Assembly: GCA_934486615.1 (NCBI GenBank)
Contig: CAKSQO010000002.1
Location: 62,001 to 126,000, forward strand
DNA length: 64,000 bases
Direction: 5' to 3'
Origin: an uncultured Eubacteriales bacterium
Lineage (GTDB): Bacteria; Bacillota; Clostridia; Oscillospirales; Acutalibacteraceae
A program made the translations under genes and the position numbers. Position 1 is the first letter of the stretch, and every line of letters begins with the position of its first letter. Of this stretch, positions 18,379 to 28,067 are shown piece after piece. The notes beneath the pieces were generated by a model. It searched no databases, had not been told where the DNA came from, and worked only from the letters and a program-made list of their open reading frames with translations.

Positions 18379-18720
18379 TTAGATTTTCTCCTTGACCTTG
18401 GCAGCCTTACCGACTCTGTCGCGGAGATAGTAAAGCTTGCTGCGGCGAACCTTACCCTTGCGCACGACCTCGACCTTCTCAACGTTCGGGGAATGGACGG
18501 GGAAAACGCGCTCGACGCCGACGCCGTAAGCTACGCGGCGGACGGTGAAAGTCTCGCTTACGCCGGAGTTGTTCTTGGCGATAACGGTGCCCTCGAAAGT
18601 CTGAATTCTCTCGCGCTCACCCTCGCGGATCTTAACGTGCACGCGGACGGTGTCACCGATGGTGACCTTGGGAGCGTTCTCCTTGAGCTGGTCTGCAACC
18701 AGGTTCTGAATAGCGTTCAT
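18379..18720 (-). CDS. rplS: 50S ribosomal protein L19
   Basis: A 113-residue ribosomal protein with [36 protein letters not shown] and the C-terminal [15 protein letters not shown], all typical of L19. ATG 18720 has AGGAGG upstream. An upstream in-frame ATG at 18771 lies in the leader and is not supported. A strong promoter and a structured leader precede it. Confidence 0.97.
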   Translation of the reverse strand: MNAIQNLVADQLKENAPKVTIGDTVRVHVKIREGERERIQTFEGTVIAKNNSGVSETFTVRRVAYGVGVERVFPVHSPNVEKVEVVRKGKVRRSKLYYLRDRVGKAAKVKEKI

Positions 18721-18849
18721 CAAATTTTCCTCCTTTAATTCGTCAGCTGTTCTTACTGCGAAAAAACGCACAGAGGAACACCCGCTTCAATGTCTGAACG
18801 AACACTGAACCCCACCGAAAGGAACTCGGCGGAAATCAAATGCTTTGAT
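18721..18849 (-). promoter_or_regulatory. Probable L19 mRNA leader
   Basis: About 120 nt of transcribed, hairpin-rich leader lie between the promoter and rplS. Firmicutes often have an autoregulatory L19 leader here. The assignment rests on position and length; the conserved core was not verified. Confidence 0.45.
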
Positions 18850-18878
18850 ATGATAACACATTCTTTGTCAAAAAGCAA
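18850..18878 (-). promoter_or_regulatory. Sigma-A promoter for rplS
   Basis: Minus strand: TTGCTT, 17 nt, TATCAT. Start of transcription is expected about 120 nt before the rplS start codon. Confidence 0.7.
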
Positions 18879-19096
18879 GCACTTTTTCAGATTAAAATTA
18901 TATTTGCCGGCTTTACGGCACTTATTTAAGGCCGTGCGCCCCCTTGCCGCCTGAACTCCGACGTTTTCGGGGCAGAAGGCGCAAAGTCGGCCCGTCGTTT
19001 TTTCGCTTGCTTTTTGGGTTTATATAATGTAATATAATACAAAGCATACCATCGGTAACAAATTGCTCAACTTCACTTAAAGCGGGAGACGATCAT

Positions 19097-21679
19097 ATGA
19101 TCTGGCACAGTACCGGACTTAACGACATAAGTAAGGAATTTGACACGAGCCTTGAAAGCGGTCTGACCGAGGCCAAGGCCAAAGAAAAGCTCGAGCTTTA
19201 CGGCCCGAACTACGTCGGCGTGATAAAACCCGACAGCCTTATAAAGGACATACTCGCTCATTTAAAGCGCCCCGTCAGCGTGCTGCTGCTCGTCGCTGCG
19301 GCACTTTCGATGCTTGTAAACTGCGTCTATTCCGTTGCAAGCCCGCTGACCGAGCCGCTGGTGATAATCGCGCTGTGGCTGACTCTTACCGTCACATCGG
19401 GAATACGCGACTGGGTATGCACATATAATATGTCAAAGCTGAAGCTGAAGGTTTCGCCCACCGCGCGCGTCATTCGCGGCGGAAAAGAGCGCATCGTCAG
19501 CGCGTCAAAGCTCGTGCCCGGCGACGTTATCCTGCTTAAAAAAGGCGACCTTATCCCCGCCGACGCACGCCTTATCGAGTCGGACAAGCTCAGCTGCGAC
19601 GAGTCGGTGCTTTCGGGCTCAAGCGCTCCCGTGGCGAAGGACTTCGGCGTGTGCCTCAGCGACATCGCCCTTGTTTCCGAGCGTGCGAACATGGTCTATT
19701 CGGGCTGCGTTGTGCGCTACGGCACGGCGAAAGCCGTCGTGACCGAGACGGGCGAAAGCTGCGAAGCGGGCAAGATAAATATGGAAATTGAAAAGCGCGA
19801 GATTTCCGTTGCCAACAAGGGTCTGCGCAAGTTTTCCGCCGCTGTAAACAAGCTGACTCCGTTTGTTTTCATCATCTTCTTTTTGCTTGACTTTCTGTTT
19901 ATCCGCTTCTCTGCGGGCGGCGACGAAATGCGCCTGCTGCTCATCGGCGCGCGCAGCTACATCTACGCCGCGGTGCTCATCGCGACGGTCGCCCCGCAGT
20001 GGGTGTCGTCTATCGCGACGGTCATATTGACAGTCGGCACGCAGCGCCTTGTCAGAAAAGGTGCGGTAGTCACCGACACCGCCGCGGTTGACACCATCGG
20101 CAAGGTCTCGGTCGTCTGCACCGATAAAGCTGCGCTTACCGAGCGCAGAATGAAAGCCGTCAAGGTTTTTAACGGTCGCGAGATCCTGCCCGCAACCGGT
20201 CTTTCCGGTCAGGACTGCTTCGACCTTGTCAAGCTCGCCGCCGTTTGCTGCGACGATACCGACACCGACCCGATGGAGGCCGCTCTCGCCGAGCTGTGCC
20301 TTAATACAACAGGGCTTTCAAAAGCGGAGCTTGAAAATCTCTATCCCCGCCTTGCGGAAATTCCGTTTGACAGCCAGACGGGCATGATGGCCACCGTGAA
20401 TATGATCGACGGCACGTCATACGCCGTTGTAAAAGGCATACCCGAGACGATAATCAGCCTTTGCGGCGGCGACAGCGACGCTTACCTCAAAGCAAGCGAC
20501 GCGCTCGGCAGCGAAGCGCTGCACGTCATCGCCGTCGCGGTCAAGCCGCTGTACGACGTCGGCCTTTCCGCCAACCCGACAAAAGAGGAAATCTTCGGCT
20601 CGCTGACCTTCCTCGGCCTTATCGGCATGACCGACCCGATCCGCTCCGACGCGTTCGAGCGCGTCAAGGTCTGCCGCGCCACGGGCAGCCGCGTGATTAT
20701 GATAACCGGCGACTCGCTTGCGACCGCTATGGCTATCGCGCGTCAGACGGGCATACTCTCCGACGAAGTTCAGGCAATCACGGGCGACGAGCTTGACACT
20801 ATGGACGACCTCGAGCTGGCCGATAAAATCGGCTCTTACACCGTGTTCGCCCGCATTACGCCCGAGGACAAGGTGCGCATCGTCACCGCGCTGCAAAAGA
20901 GCGGCGAAAGCGTGCTGATAACCGGCCGCACGCCGTCCGACTGCCCCGCGCTGAGGGTCGCCGACGTCGGCTGTGCGATGGGTATGACGGGCACCGACGC
21001 TGCGCGGAATGCCGCCAACGTCGTGCTGACCGACGACAATTTCTCGTCCATCGTCTCGCTGATAAATCGCGGCAGCACAATGTACGAGCTTATCAGAAAA
21101 ACGCTCAACTTCATTTTGAGCTGCTCGTTCGGCGTGGTGCTCGCCTCTCTCGTCGGCTTCATTATTTGGCACACACCTATTCTCACCCCGATACAGCTTA
21201 TGACCTCGGCACTGATATTCAATCTGCTGCCGCCGTTCGCGTTTGCGCTCGAGCCTACCCACCGCCGCAAAGCGTCGGCCGCCAAGCTGCATGTCGACAG
21301 CTTCTTCGAGGGCGGCAGGCGCATAAAAGTGCTGTGGCACGGCGCGTTCATCGCGGTCGCCGTAGCTGTCGCCTACGCCGTCGGTATGCGCACCTCCGCC
21401 GCTGCGGCGGGCGCAATGGCGTGGCTTGTGTACATCATCGGCGTGTCAGCTTACTCGTTCAGCCTGCGCTCGCGCTCGCACATATTCAAGCTCGGCATCG
21501 TCAACAATCCGAGCATGCTTATCGAAATCGCGCTGTGCGTGCTGCTCTCGATTGCCCTGCTCGGTGCAGGCGCAATAGGCTTCGGCGCGAACGTCACCGC
21601 CTACACGGTATGGATAATCCTGCTCAGCGCAGTACCTCTCGCAGCTGCGGAGGTCGGCAAAATATTCAAAATGAAATAA
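19097..21679 (+). CDS. P-type ATPase-like protein with altered catalytic motifs
   Basis: The 860-residue protein has the complete layout of a P2-type cation ATPase: N-terminal cation-ATPase domain, membrane helices (about 50-110, 250-315, 690-850), actuator, phosphorylation and nucleotide domains, and [17 protein letters not shown]. Key motifs are changed. The actuator TGES is SGSS (173-176), so the dephosphorylation glutamate is missing. DKTGT is DKAAL, with D343 kept. GDGxND is GRTPSD (610-615), and the membrane motif PEGLP is PQWVS (300-304). It may be a non-pumping pseudoenzyme or a divergent transporter. The frame is intact with normal codon use, so it is under selection. GGGAG precedes the start. 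Confidence 0.8.
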   Translation: MIWHSTGLNDISKEFDTSLESGLTEAKAKEKLELYGPNYVGVIKPDSLIKDILAHLKRPVSVLLLVAAALSMLVNCVYSVASPLTEPLVIIALWLTLTVTSGIRDWVCTYNMSKLKLKVSPTARVIRGGKERIVSASKLVPGDVILLKKGDLIPADARLIESDKLSCDESVLSGSSAPVAKDFGVCLSDIALVSERANMVYSGCVVRYGTAKAVVTETGESCEAGKINMEIEKREISVANKGLRKFSAAVNKLTPFVFIIFFLLDFLFIRFSAGGDEMRLLLIGARSYIYAAVLIATVAPQWVSSIATVILTVGTQRLVRKGAVVTDTAAVDTIGKVSVVCTDKAALTERRMKAVKVFNGREILPATGLSGQDCFDLVKLAAVCCDDTDTDPMEAALAELCLNTTGLSKAELENLYPRLAEIPFDSQTGMMATVNMIDGTSYAVVKGIPETIISLCGGDSDAYLKASDALGSEALHVIAVAVKPLYDVGLSANPTKEEIFGSLTFLGLIGMTDPIRSDAFERVKVCRATGSRVIMITGDSLATAMAIARQTGILSDEVQAITGDELDTMDDLELADKIGSYTVFARITPEDKVRIVTALQKSGESVLITGRTPSDCPALRVADVGCAMGMTGTDAARNAANVVLTDDNFSSIVSLINRGSTMYELIRKTLNFILSCSFGVVLASLVGFIIWHTPILTPIQLMTSALIFNLLPPFAFALEPTHRRKASAAKLHVDSFFEGGRRIKVLWHGAFIAVAVAVAYAVGMRTSAAAAGAMAWLVYIIGVSAYSFSLRSRSHIFKLGIVNNPSMLIEIALCVLLSIALLGAGAIGFGANVTAYTVWIILLSAVPLAAAEVGKIFKMK

Positions 21680-21699
21680 CAGAAACTGAGGTTTGTTTT

Positions 21700-22293
21700 A
21701 TGAGTTATCAGCTTAGAGCGCCCGAAGCGGGCGACACCGTAATCACCATGTCCACCACCCTCGGCGACATCAGGATAAGAATGTTCCCCGAGTACGCCCC
21801 GAAGGCAGTCGAAAACTTTGTCACCCACGCAAAGAACGGCTACTACAACGGAATCAAGTTTCACCGCGTCATCCCCGATTTTATGATTCAGGGCGGCGAC
21901 CCCAACGGCACAGGAATGGGCGGCGAGAGCATCTGGGGCGGCACGTTCGAGGACGAGTTCAGCCCCGAGCTGCACAATCTGCGCGGCGCGCTTTCAATGG
22001 CGAACGCAGGCCCCGGCACCAACGGCAGCCAGTTTTTCATCGTCCAGGCTAAGGACGTCCCCGCGCAGATGCTCGACCAGATGAAGGATCTGCCCGACCA
22101 TTTCCCCGCCGAGTGCGCCGAAGCCTACGCAAAGCTCGGCGGCACTCCGTGGCTTGACTACAGACACAGCGTTTTCGGTCAGGTCGTTGACGGAATGGAT
22201 GTAGTCGACGCCATCTCCGCCGTCAAGACAGGCCGCAACGATATGCCTGTTGACGATGTTCTCATCAATTCCATAACGGTTGAAACTATATAA
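21700..22293 (+). CDS. Cyclophilin-type peptidyl-prolyl cis-trans isomerase
   Basis: A 197-residue cytoplasmic cyclophilin. Hallmarks are [37 protein letters not shown] with the catalytic Arg, [19 protein letters not shown], and [15 protein letters not shown]. An insertion of about 30 residues ([16 protein letters not shown] region) is typical of clostridial members. It starts 20 nt after the P-type ATPase-like gene with TGAGG upstream, so the two may be cotranscribed. Confidence 0.94.
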   Translation: MSYQLRAPEAGDTVITMSTTLGDIRIRMFPEYAPKAVENFVTHAKNGYYNGIKFHRVIPDFMIQGGDPNGTGMGGESIWGGTFEDEFSPELHNLRGALSMANAGPGTNGSQFFIVQAKDVPAQMLDQMKDLPDHFPAECAEAYAKLGGTPWLDYRHSVFGQVVDGMDVVDAISAVKTGRNDMPVDDVLINSITVETI

Positions 22294-22327
22294 AGCAGCG
22301 GCGCTTGCCGATTTTGGAGGTATACTT

Positions 22328-24808
22328 ATGAATATGGACAGATTCAAGTGGCCCGTACGCCCGAAAGCGCTCGAAAGCAATATAGTAACAGGCGACTGCT
22401 GGCGCTTTACTGTGCTGACCGACAGACTCATTCGCTTTGAATACGACAAAAGCGGCGTTTTCGAGGACAGAGCGAGTCAGACCGCATTCTTTCGCGACTT
22501 TGACAAGGTTTCGTTCACCTGCTCCGAAGCAGACGGAACACTGACTCTCGAAACCGATAACCTTACGCTCAGCTACGTTACCGGTAAACCCTTTGCCGCC
22601 GATACGCTGTGCATCGCCCTGAAAAAAGAGCCCGCGGGCGTATGGCACTTCGGTGAGGACTTTGAGGATCTCGGCGGCACGGTGCAGACGCTCGACGGAG
22701 TCGACGGGGCCTGCAAGCTCGGGCGCGGAGTGTGCTCCCGCTTCGGATTCAGCATAATCGACGACTCATCGTCGATGCTGCTTGGCGACGACGGTTGGGT
22801 CGAAGTCAGGCGCGCAGGCACGACCGACGGCTACTTCTTCGGCTACGGCTACGACTACAAGGCAAGCGTCAAAGACTTCTATCGCCTGACAGGCACGCCG
22901 CCGTTGCTGCCCGCTTACGCGCTCGGCAACTGGTGGAGCCGTTATCACAAATACACGCAAAAGGAATATATCGATTTAATGCACCGCTTCAAGGACGAGG
23001 ATATCCCGTTCTCGGTAGGCGTGGTCGATATGGATTGGCACTTGACCGAAGTGCCGCAGGGTACACATTACACTCACGGCAGCGCCGGTTGGACCGGTTA
23101 CACCTGGAACAAGGAGCTGTTCCCCGACTACAAGCTGTTTTTAAAAGACCTGCACGAATTAGGCCTGCACACAGCGCTCAATCTGCATCCTCACGACGGC
23201 TGCCGCAGCTATGAGGACATGTACGAGCAGATGGCCACCGCCTGCGGGATCGATCCGAAATCGGGTGAGGACGTCAAATTTGACGTTTTAAACCCCGATT
23301 TTATGAAAAACTACTTCGATATTCTCCACCACCCGTATGAAAATGACGGAGTCGACTTCTGGTGGCTCGACTGGCAGCAGGGGCAAAGCTATGACTGGAT
23401 TCACGAGCCGAACAAAAACGGCGAGCTGAAGGACGAGCGCGAGGTGCTCAATCCCCTGTGGCTGCTCAACCATCTGCACATTCTCGATATTTCCCGCAGC
23501 GGCAAACGCCCGATGTTTTTCTCACGCTTTGCGGGAGCAGGCAGCCAGCGCTATCCCATCGGTTTTTCGGGCGACACGTACACAACATGGGACTCTCTCA
23601 AGTTTCAGCCGTACTTCACCGCCACCGCTTCAAACATCGGCTACAGCTGGTGGAGTCACGACATCGGCGGCCATATGTTGGGATACCGCAACGATGATCT
23701 GACGGTCAGATGGGTGCAATTGGGCGTTTTCTCGCCGATAAACCGCCTGCACAGCACTGACAACGAGTTTATGCACAAGGAAGCGTGGGACTACCCCTTA
23801 GAAGCCGAACATGCGATCAAGGAATCTCTGCGGCTGCGGCACAGGCTGTTCCCGTACCTTTACACGATGAACCGCCGCAATCACACTGAGCTTGAGCCGC
23901 TCGTGCAGCCGATGTACTATGCCTACCCCAAGCGCTCGGCCGCCTACGAAGCAAAGCGGCAGTACCTTTTCGGCAGTGAACTGATGGTAGCCCCGATATG
24001 CGAGCCGAACAGCAGCGTAACAGCCTTAGGCCGCGCCGAAGTCTGGCTGCCGCAGGGGCACTGGTTCGACCTCTTTGACGGCACGCACTATTTCAGCGCC
24101 AATCCGAGCGGCCGCGTGCTCGACGTATGGCGCAGCCTTGACCGTTATCCCGTGTTTGCCAAGGCGGGCGCAATCGTACCAATGGCCGTGCCGAAGGAGC
24201 ACGACAATACCCTCGTCGGCAGCGACAGTATGGAAGTGCTTGTATTCCCCGGCGCGGACAATACGTTCAGGCTCTACGAAGACGCAGGCGACTACAACGA
24301 TTTCGAGCACGGCGCGTTCGTCGAGACCGAGATGAAGCTCACCTTCGGTGACAAGGCGGCCGAGTTCGTCATCGAGCCTGCCGCGGGCGACCTTATGTTG
24401 ATACCCAAAAGCCGCGTGTGGACAATTCGCCTGCGCGGATTTAACCGCAAAATCAAGGTGCGCACAACCGTCGACGGTCAAACGATCGAAGCCGAGTCCA
24501 AGCTTGACAAAGCTTCAAATTCGATCAGCATAACCGTAACTGCCGCCGTAACGTCGAGAATCGCACTCTATATCGAAGGCGAGGAGTATATGCATGACAA
24601 CTGCGACGTCGAGGATAAGTGCTACCGCATACTCCAGCGCTCACAGTGCAGCTATGAGCTGAAGGACAAGATGATGAGCATTGTGCGCAATCCGCGCTAC
24701 GATTTGGGCTCATGTTGCTGGCTGATGCGCGGCAAATGCGGAATTGAAAAGGACGTCGCCGACGCCCTCAAGGAGCAGTTCCAGCTCAGCTTCACCTACG
24801 GATTTTAA
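22328..24808 (+). CDS. Glycoside hydrolase family 31 (alpha-glucosidase/alpha-xylosidase type)
   Basis: An 826-residue intracellular glycosidase. The catalytic nucleophile is D348 in FWWLDWQQG and the acid/base is D416 in FSGDTYTTWDSL, both in family context. An N-terminal beta-sandwich and a C-terminal beta domain flank the barrel. ATG 22328 follows GGAGG; there is no signal peptide. The last 75 residues are unusual: they include several cysteines (DNCDVEDKCYRI, SCCWLMRGKCG) and look like an added module. Family members act on alpha-glucosides, alpha-xylosides or sulfoquinovosides; the substrate is not predictable here. Confidence 0.92.
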   Translation: MNMDRFKWPVRPKALESNIVTGDCWRFTVLTDRLIRFEYDKSGVFEDRASQTAFFRDFDKVSFTCSEADGTLTLETDNLTLSYVTGKPFAADTLCIALKKEPAGVWHFGEDFEDLGGTVQTLDGVDGACKLGRGVCSRFGFSIIDDSSSMLLGDDGWVEVRRAGTTDGYFFGYGYDYKASVKDFYRLTGTPPLLPAYALGNWWSRYHKYTQKEYIDLMHRFKDEDIPFSVGVVDMDWHLTEVPQGTHYTHGSAGWTGYTWNKELFPDYKLFLKDLHELGLHTALNLHPHDGCRSYEDMYEQMATACGIDPKSGEDVKFDVLNPDFMKNYFDILHHPYENDGVDFWWLDWQQGQSYDWIHEPNKNGELKDEREVLNPLWLLNHLHILDISRSGKRPMFFSRFAGAGSQRYPIGFSGDTYTTWDSLKFQPYFTATASNIGYSWWSHDIGGHMLGYRNDDLTVRWVQLGVFSPINRLHSTDNEFMHKEAWDYPLEAEHAIKESLRLRHRLFPYLYTMNRRNHTELEPLVQPMYYAYPKRSAAYEAKRQYLFGSELMVAPICEPNSSVTALGRAEVWLPQGHWFDLFDGTHYFSANPSGRVLDVWRSLDRYPVFAKAGAIVPMAVPKEHDNTLVGSDSMEVLVFPGADNTFRLYEDAGDYNDFEHGAFVETEMKLTFGDKAAEFVIEPAAGDLMLIPKSRVWTIRLRGFNRKIKVRTTVDGQTIEAESKLDKASNSISITVTAAVTSRIALYIEGEEYMHDNCDVEDKCYRILQRSQCSYELKDKMMSIVRNPRYDLGSCCWLMRGKCGIEKDVADALKEQFQLSFTYGF

Positions 24809-24812
24809 AGTA

Positions 24813-24847
24813 AACCGGCCGCTGTCCGACGATGGACAGCGGCCGGT
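24813..24847. terminator. Bidirectional intrinsic terminator
   Basis: AACCGGCCGCTGTCC pairs with GGACAGCGGCCGGTT around a 5-6 nt loop. It lies between the convergent GH31 and ECF S-component genes. Confidence 0.8.
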
Positions 24848-24862
24848 TATTTTCATTTATGT

Positions 24863-25390
24863 TTATGCTTTGAGCAGGACTTTGGTGTAGAGCTTTTTCA
24901 CTCCGCATCTGAAGGTCAGCAGCATACCGACCACTGCGCCGACGGCGGCTTGCAGTATCTGATACGGCAGCTTCATTATCGCATACTCGGGCGTGCTGTA
25001 GATAAACGCGCGGCCGAGCGAATAACCGACGACCATTATCACCGCGCCGACGGTCACGCCGATTCCCGCAGCGAGCTTGGGATGCTTCTTCAACATATGG
25101 CGCGAGATGAGCGAGATAACGACCGCCTGCAGTCCGTGGGTCGCGAGCGAAACGAACATCGGAGTCGGGTAGAACAGCAGGTCGCCGATGAATGCTCCCA
25201 CGCCGCCGACCATAAATGCGGCGAACGGATCCATAATTATTGCAGCGGTGCAGATGATAATGTCGTTCATATAAAGGTGTCCGCCCGGCACAGGCACGCC
25301 GAACGAGCTCATAACAATGTTCAGCGCCATAAACACAGCGGTGATGCACAACCACACGGCGCTGTTTCTGACATTCTTGCTTTCAGCCAT
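24863..25390 (-). CDS. ECF transporter substrate-binding S component
   Basis: A 175-residue membrane protein with six hydrophobic segments. The first helix carries the AxxxA-like ITAVFMALNIVMSSFG and is followed by PVPGGHLYMNDIII, resembling vitamin S components of the ThiT/HmpT/PdxU group. These capture a vitamin or precursor and work with the shared EcfT/EcfA module, which is not in this window. The divergent neighbour is a MocR-type regulator. MocR proteins such as PdxR control vitamin B6 genes, so a B6-vitamer substrate is a reasonable guess. AAGGAG precedes the ATG. Confidence 0.8.
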   Translation of the reverse strand: MAESKNVRNSAVWLCITAVFMALNIVMSSFGVPVPGGHLYMNDIIICTAAIIMDPFAAFMVGGVGAFIGDLLFYPTPMFVSLATHGLQAVVISLISRHMLKKHPKLAAGIGVTVGAVIMVVGYSLGRAFIYSTPEYAIMKLPYQILQAAVGAVVGMLLTFRCGVKKLYTKVLLKA

Positions 25391-25481
25391 TTTTAAAATC
25401 TCCTTGCATTTTTGTTAAAAGCATTATACAATAAGTCTGACAATATAAAATAGCCAGAAACGGAGATTTTTATATAACCAG

Positions 25482-26609
25482 ATGAACTACACAGTCGATA
25501 AATCCGTCCGACCCGTCTATCTGCAGCTTTACCAAAAGCTGCGCGACGACATAATCGCGGGCTCGTTCGCCTGCGGCAGCAAGCTGCCGTCAAAGCGGCT
25601 GCTCGCCGACGAAGCGGGAGTCAGCACCGTAACCGTCGAGCACGCCTACGCCCTGCTGTGCGACGAGGGCTACGCCGAGTCAAAGCAGCGCAGCGGCTAC
25701 GTCGTCACGTTTCGCGCAAGCGACGGCTTCGCCGTTTCGCAGCCGAAGCCGAGCGCCGATGTCGCATCGACCGGCGCGAACCTTGCGGCGGGTGCGAACG
25801 ACGGCTCGGGCCTTTCGCTCTCGATACTCAGCAAAACGATGCGCCGCGTGCTGACCGAGTACGGTGACGCGCTGCTTGAAAAATCGCCCAACTCGGGCTG
25901 CGACGCGCTGCGCTCGGCGATAAAGCAGTACCTTGCGCGCAACCGCGGCATAAACGTCGACACCGAGCAGATCGTCATCGGCTCGGGCGCGGAGTACCTC
26001 TACTCGCTCATCGTCGACCTGCTCGGACGCGACAAAACCTACGCGATTGAGACGCCGTCTTACGAAAAAATAGCGCAGATTTACCGAGCCTGCGGGGTAA
26101 AGTGCGAGCTGCTCCCGCTGACCGACGACGGTATCGACGGCACGGCTCTGCGCGCGTGCGCCGCCGATGTGCTGCACACGACTCCCTACCGCAGCTTCCC
26201 GTCAGGCGTTACCGCGAGCGCGTCGAAGCGCTACGAGTACATCTGCTGGGCAAAGCGAAGCTGCCGCTTTATAATTGAGAGCGACTACGACTCCGAGTTC
26301 GCCGTATCGACCAAGCCTGCCGAAACGCTGTTCACCCTGTCGAAAAGCGACAACGTCATTTACCTAAACACGTTCTCAAAAACCATCTCACCATCGATGC
26401 GTATGGGCTATATGGTGCTGCCGAAGCAGCTTGTCGAGCCGTTTAAGCGCAAGCTCGGCTTCTACTCCTGCACCGTGCCGACGTTCGAGCAGCTGGTGCT
26501 GACCGAGCTGCTTTCGAGCGGCGACTTCGAGCGCCACATCAACCGAGTGCGCCGCGCCGAGCGCCGCAAGCTCGCCGAGCTTGCCGCCAAACAGCACAAG
26601 GGTGAATAA
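25482..26609 (+). CDS. MocR-type transcriptional regulator, short C-terminus
   Basis: An N-terminal GntR winged-helix domain (residues 1-75, with SKRLLADEAGVSTVTVEHAY) is fused to an aminotransferase-like domain. The cofactor region reads IIESDYDSEF and the PLP lysine lies in YLNTFSKTISPSMRMGY. The length is 375 residues, while MocR proteins are usually 450-480: the protein stops just after HINRVRRAERRKL, removing most of the final small domain. It may be a natural short form or a 3' truncation. It is transcribed away from the ECF S-component gene, its likely target (inference). Confidence 0.8.
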   Translation: MNYTVDKSVRPVYLQLYQKLRDDIIAGSFACGSKLPSKRLLADEAGVSTVTVEHAYALLCDEGYAESKQRSGYVVTFRASDGFAVSQPKPSADVASTGANLAAGANDGSGLSLSILSKTMRRVLTEYGDALLEKSPNSGCDALRSAIKQYLARNRGINVDTEQIVIGSGAEYLYSLIVDLLGRDKTYAIETPSYEKIAQIYRACGVKCELLPLTDDGIDGTALRACAADVLHTTPYRSFPSGVTASASKRYEYICWAKRSCRFIIESDYDSEFAVSTKPAETLFTLSKSDNVIYLNTFSKTISPSMRMGYMVLPKQLVEPFKRKLGFYSCTVPTFEQLVLTELLSSGDFERHINRVRRAERRKLAELAAKQHKGE

Positions 26610-26664
26610 GCCGCTTAGCTTTAATAAAGCAGCCTCCCAAAGCCGCATAGTTTGAATAAAGACA

Positions 26665-26707
26665 GCCACCCGCAAAGAGCGCGCCTTGCTCCTTGCGGGT
26701 GGCTTTT
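26665..26707 (+). terminator. Intrinsic terminator after the MocR gene
   Basis: GCCACCCGCAA pairs with TTGCGGGTGGC, followed by TTTT. Confidence 0.75.
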
Positions 26708-26739
26708 GCCGGTGGATTTTGTTGCTGCACAGATTTTTG

Positions 26740-27609
26740 TTACCGCGCGCCGAGCCGCTTTCCGTCAATGATTAAAACGCAGTCAATGAGCAGCGGCACG
26801 ATGTAAAAGCCCGCCGCGCTGATGATACTCGGCAAAAGTGTTGCGCTTGCGACCGCGTCTGCAATCGCGTAAACAAGCGCGAACGCGACTACAACTGCGG
26901 ACGCTTTCAACGCGGTTTTCAGAACCGATTTTGTATCCGCGCCAAGCCCGGCGAGGTTGATTATCAGCGCGAAAAGCGCTATCACGTTCACAAACGGAAT
27001 AACCGCCGTGACCCACTGAACGCGCACAGGGTAAAGCGCTCCGGCACTTTGATTGCCCGAAGCGGCGGAAGAAACCGGCTTACCCGCATCCGAAGCAGTC
27101 GCCGCGTCCGAAGCAGCCGACGCGTCCGAAGCAGTCGCCGCGTCCGAAGCAGTCGCCGCGTCCGAAGCAGTCGCCGCGCCCGAAGCAGTCGCCATCGAAC
27201 CTGCACTTTCAGAAGCAGACATACCAAATCCCGCAGCGGCCGCGCTCAAATCAGCCTCCGAGCCATAGGACGAAGCGCCCGCTTCCGACTTCGCTTTATT
27301 GCCCAAACTCTCATCGCAAGCGCCGAATTTTTTCTGAGCAAAAATCGCCGCCCACGAAAACAAAACCGTGAGCAAATAGTTAAACGCAAGCCGCGCGCCC
27401 GTCGCCACCGTGCCCGCGGGAATTAGCTGCAGCAGCTTCAGCCCCGCAGCGCCGATGACGGCAAGCAGCGCTACCGTTATCAGGCACATTTTGAAGCGCT
27501 CAAGGCTTGGAGTGTTCTTCCTCCGCGCCGCCCTGAATGCCATTATCCACGTTATAATTATGTTGGCGGCAGGTATGAACGCTATCGCCTTTTGCTGTTT
27601 AAGAGTCAC
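26740..27609 (-). CDS. Membrane protein with duplicated domain and Ala/Ser/Asp/Thr linker (island family A)
   Basis: A 289-residue protein starting at GTG 27609 with GGAGG 9 nt upstream. It has two similar hydrophobic domains of about 90 residues (roughly 5-100 and 195-289), each opening with an FIPxxN or VIPFVN motif followed by three or four helices. They are joined by a low-complexity linker with eight or so ASDAAT-type units (about residues 130-185). The second domain resembles the single-domain protein at 30922-31236, so the two are paralogues. Function unknown. The start overlaps the end of a frameshifted gene by 11 nt. Confidence 0.65.
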   Translation of the reverse strand: MTLKQQKAIAFIPAANIIITWIMAFRAARRKNTPSLERFKMCLITVALLAVIGAAGLKLLQLIPAGTVATGARLAFNYLLTVLFSWAAIFAQKKFGACDESLGNKAKSEAGASSYGSEADLSAAAAGFGMSASESAGSMATASGAATASDAATASDAATASDASAASDAATASDAGKPVSSAASGNQSAGALYPVRVQWVTAVIPFVNVIALFALIINLAGLGADTKSVLKTALKASAVVVAFALVYAIADAVASATLLPSIISAAGFYIVPLLIDCVLIIDGKRLGAR

Positions 27610-27990
27610 TTTTTTCGCCCTCCGATGCCGAATTTTCCAAACTGTACACATCAAAAATCGCCCACTTGCCGTCGGTTTTTGTCAGCACGGCCTTGATAGG
27701 CTCAAGGTAAACGCAGCCCTCCATATCGCGTCCGAAAGCAGCCGATGTACGAGCGGTTATTGAGCACAGCAAGCGTGCCCTTGCCGCCGTAGTGCCACGC
27801 AAAAGCGGACGCCGCGCGCCCCTTATATCGGACCGCCCCGCCGATTTCGTTGCCGACTGTATCCTGACTGAAATTATACGCGCTCAGGTGCTCGTTTTCG
27901 CTCTCGCGCTTGCCAGGCGGCATGCCGCCGCACTCGTTGACAACGTCGAGCAGCGGCCGCAGCAGCACTAAAATACCAACAGCGTTACGG
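27599..27990 (-). pseudogene. Frameshifted relative of the island family B proteins
   Basis: Two overlapping frames together reconstruct one protein of the family seen intact at 29499-29912 and 32545-32958. The first frame matches from LLDVVNECGG through ENEHLSAYNF to VLNNRSYIG. After about position 27745 the match continues in another frame, from RDMEGCVYLEPIKA to TKTDGKWAIFDVYS. No start codon with a ribosome site and no membrane helix of full length remain at the 5' end. It is probably a decayed copy. Confidence 0.55.
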
Positions 27991-28067
27991 CGGCAAATCC
28001 CGCCTAAAGGTGCGTTATCAACCGCTTAAATCCTCCGCACCGCCGTCAGCGCAGCCTCCCGTCAAAT

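Noticed and set aside
21166..21699. Upstream extension of the cyclophilin frame into the ATPase gene
   Set aside because: The real start is ATG 21700 with a ribosome site; the extension overlaps the ATPase-like coding sequence.
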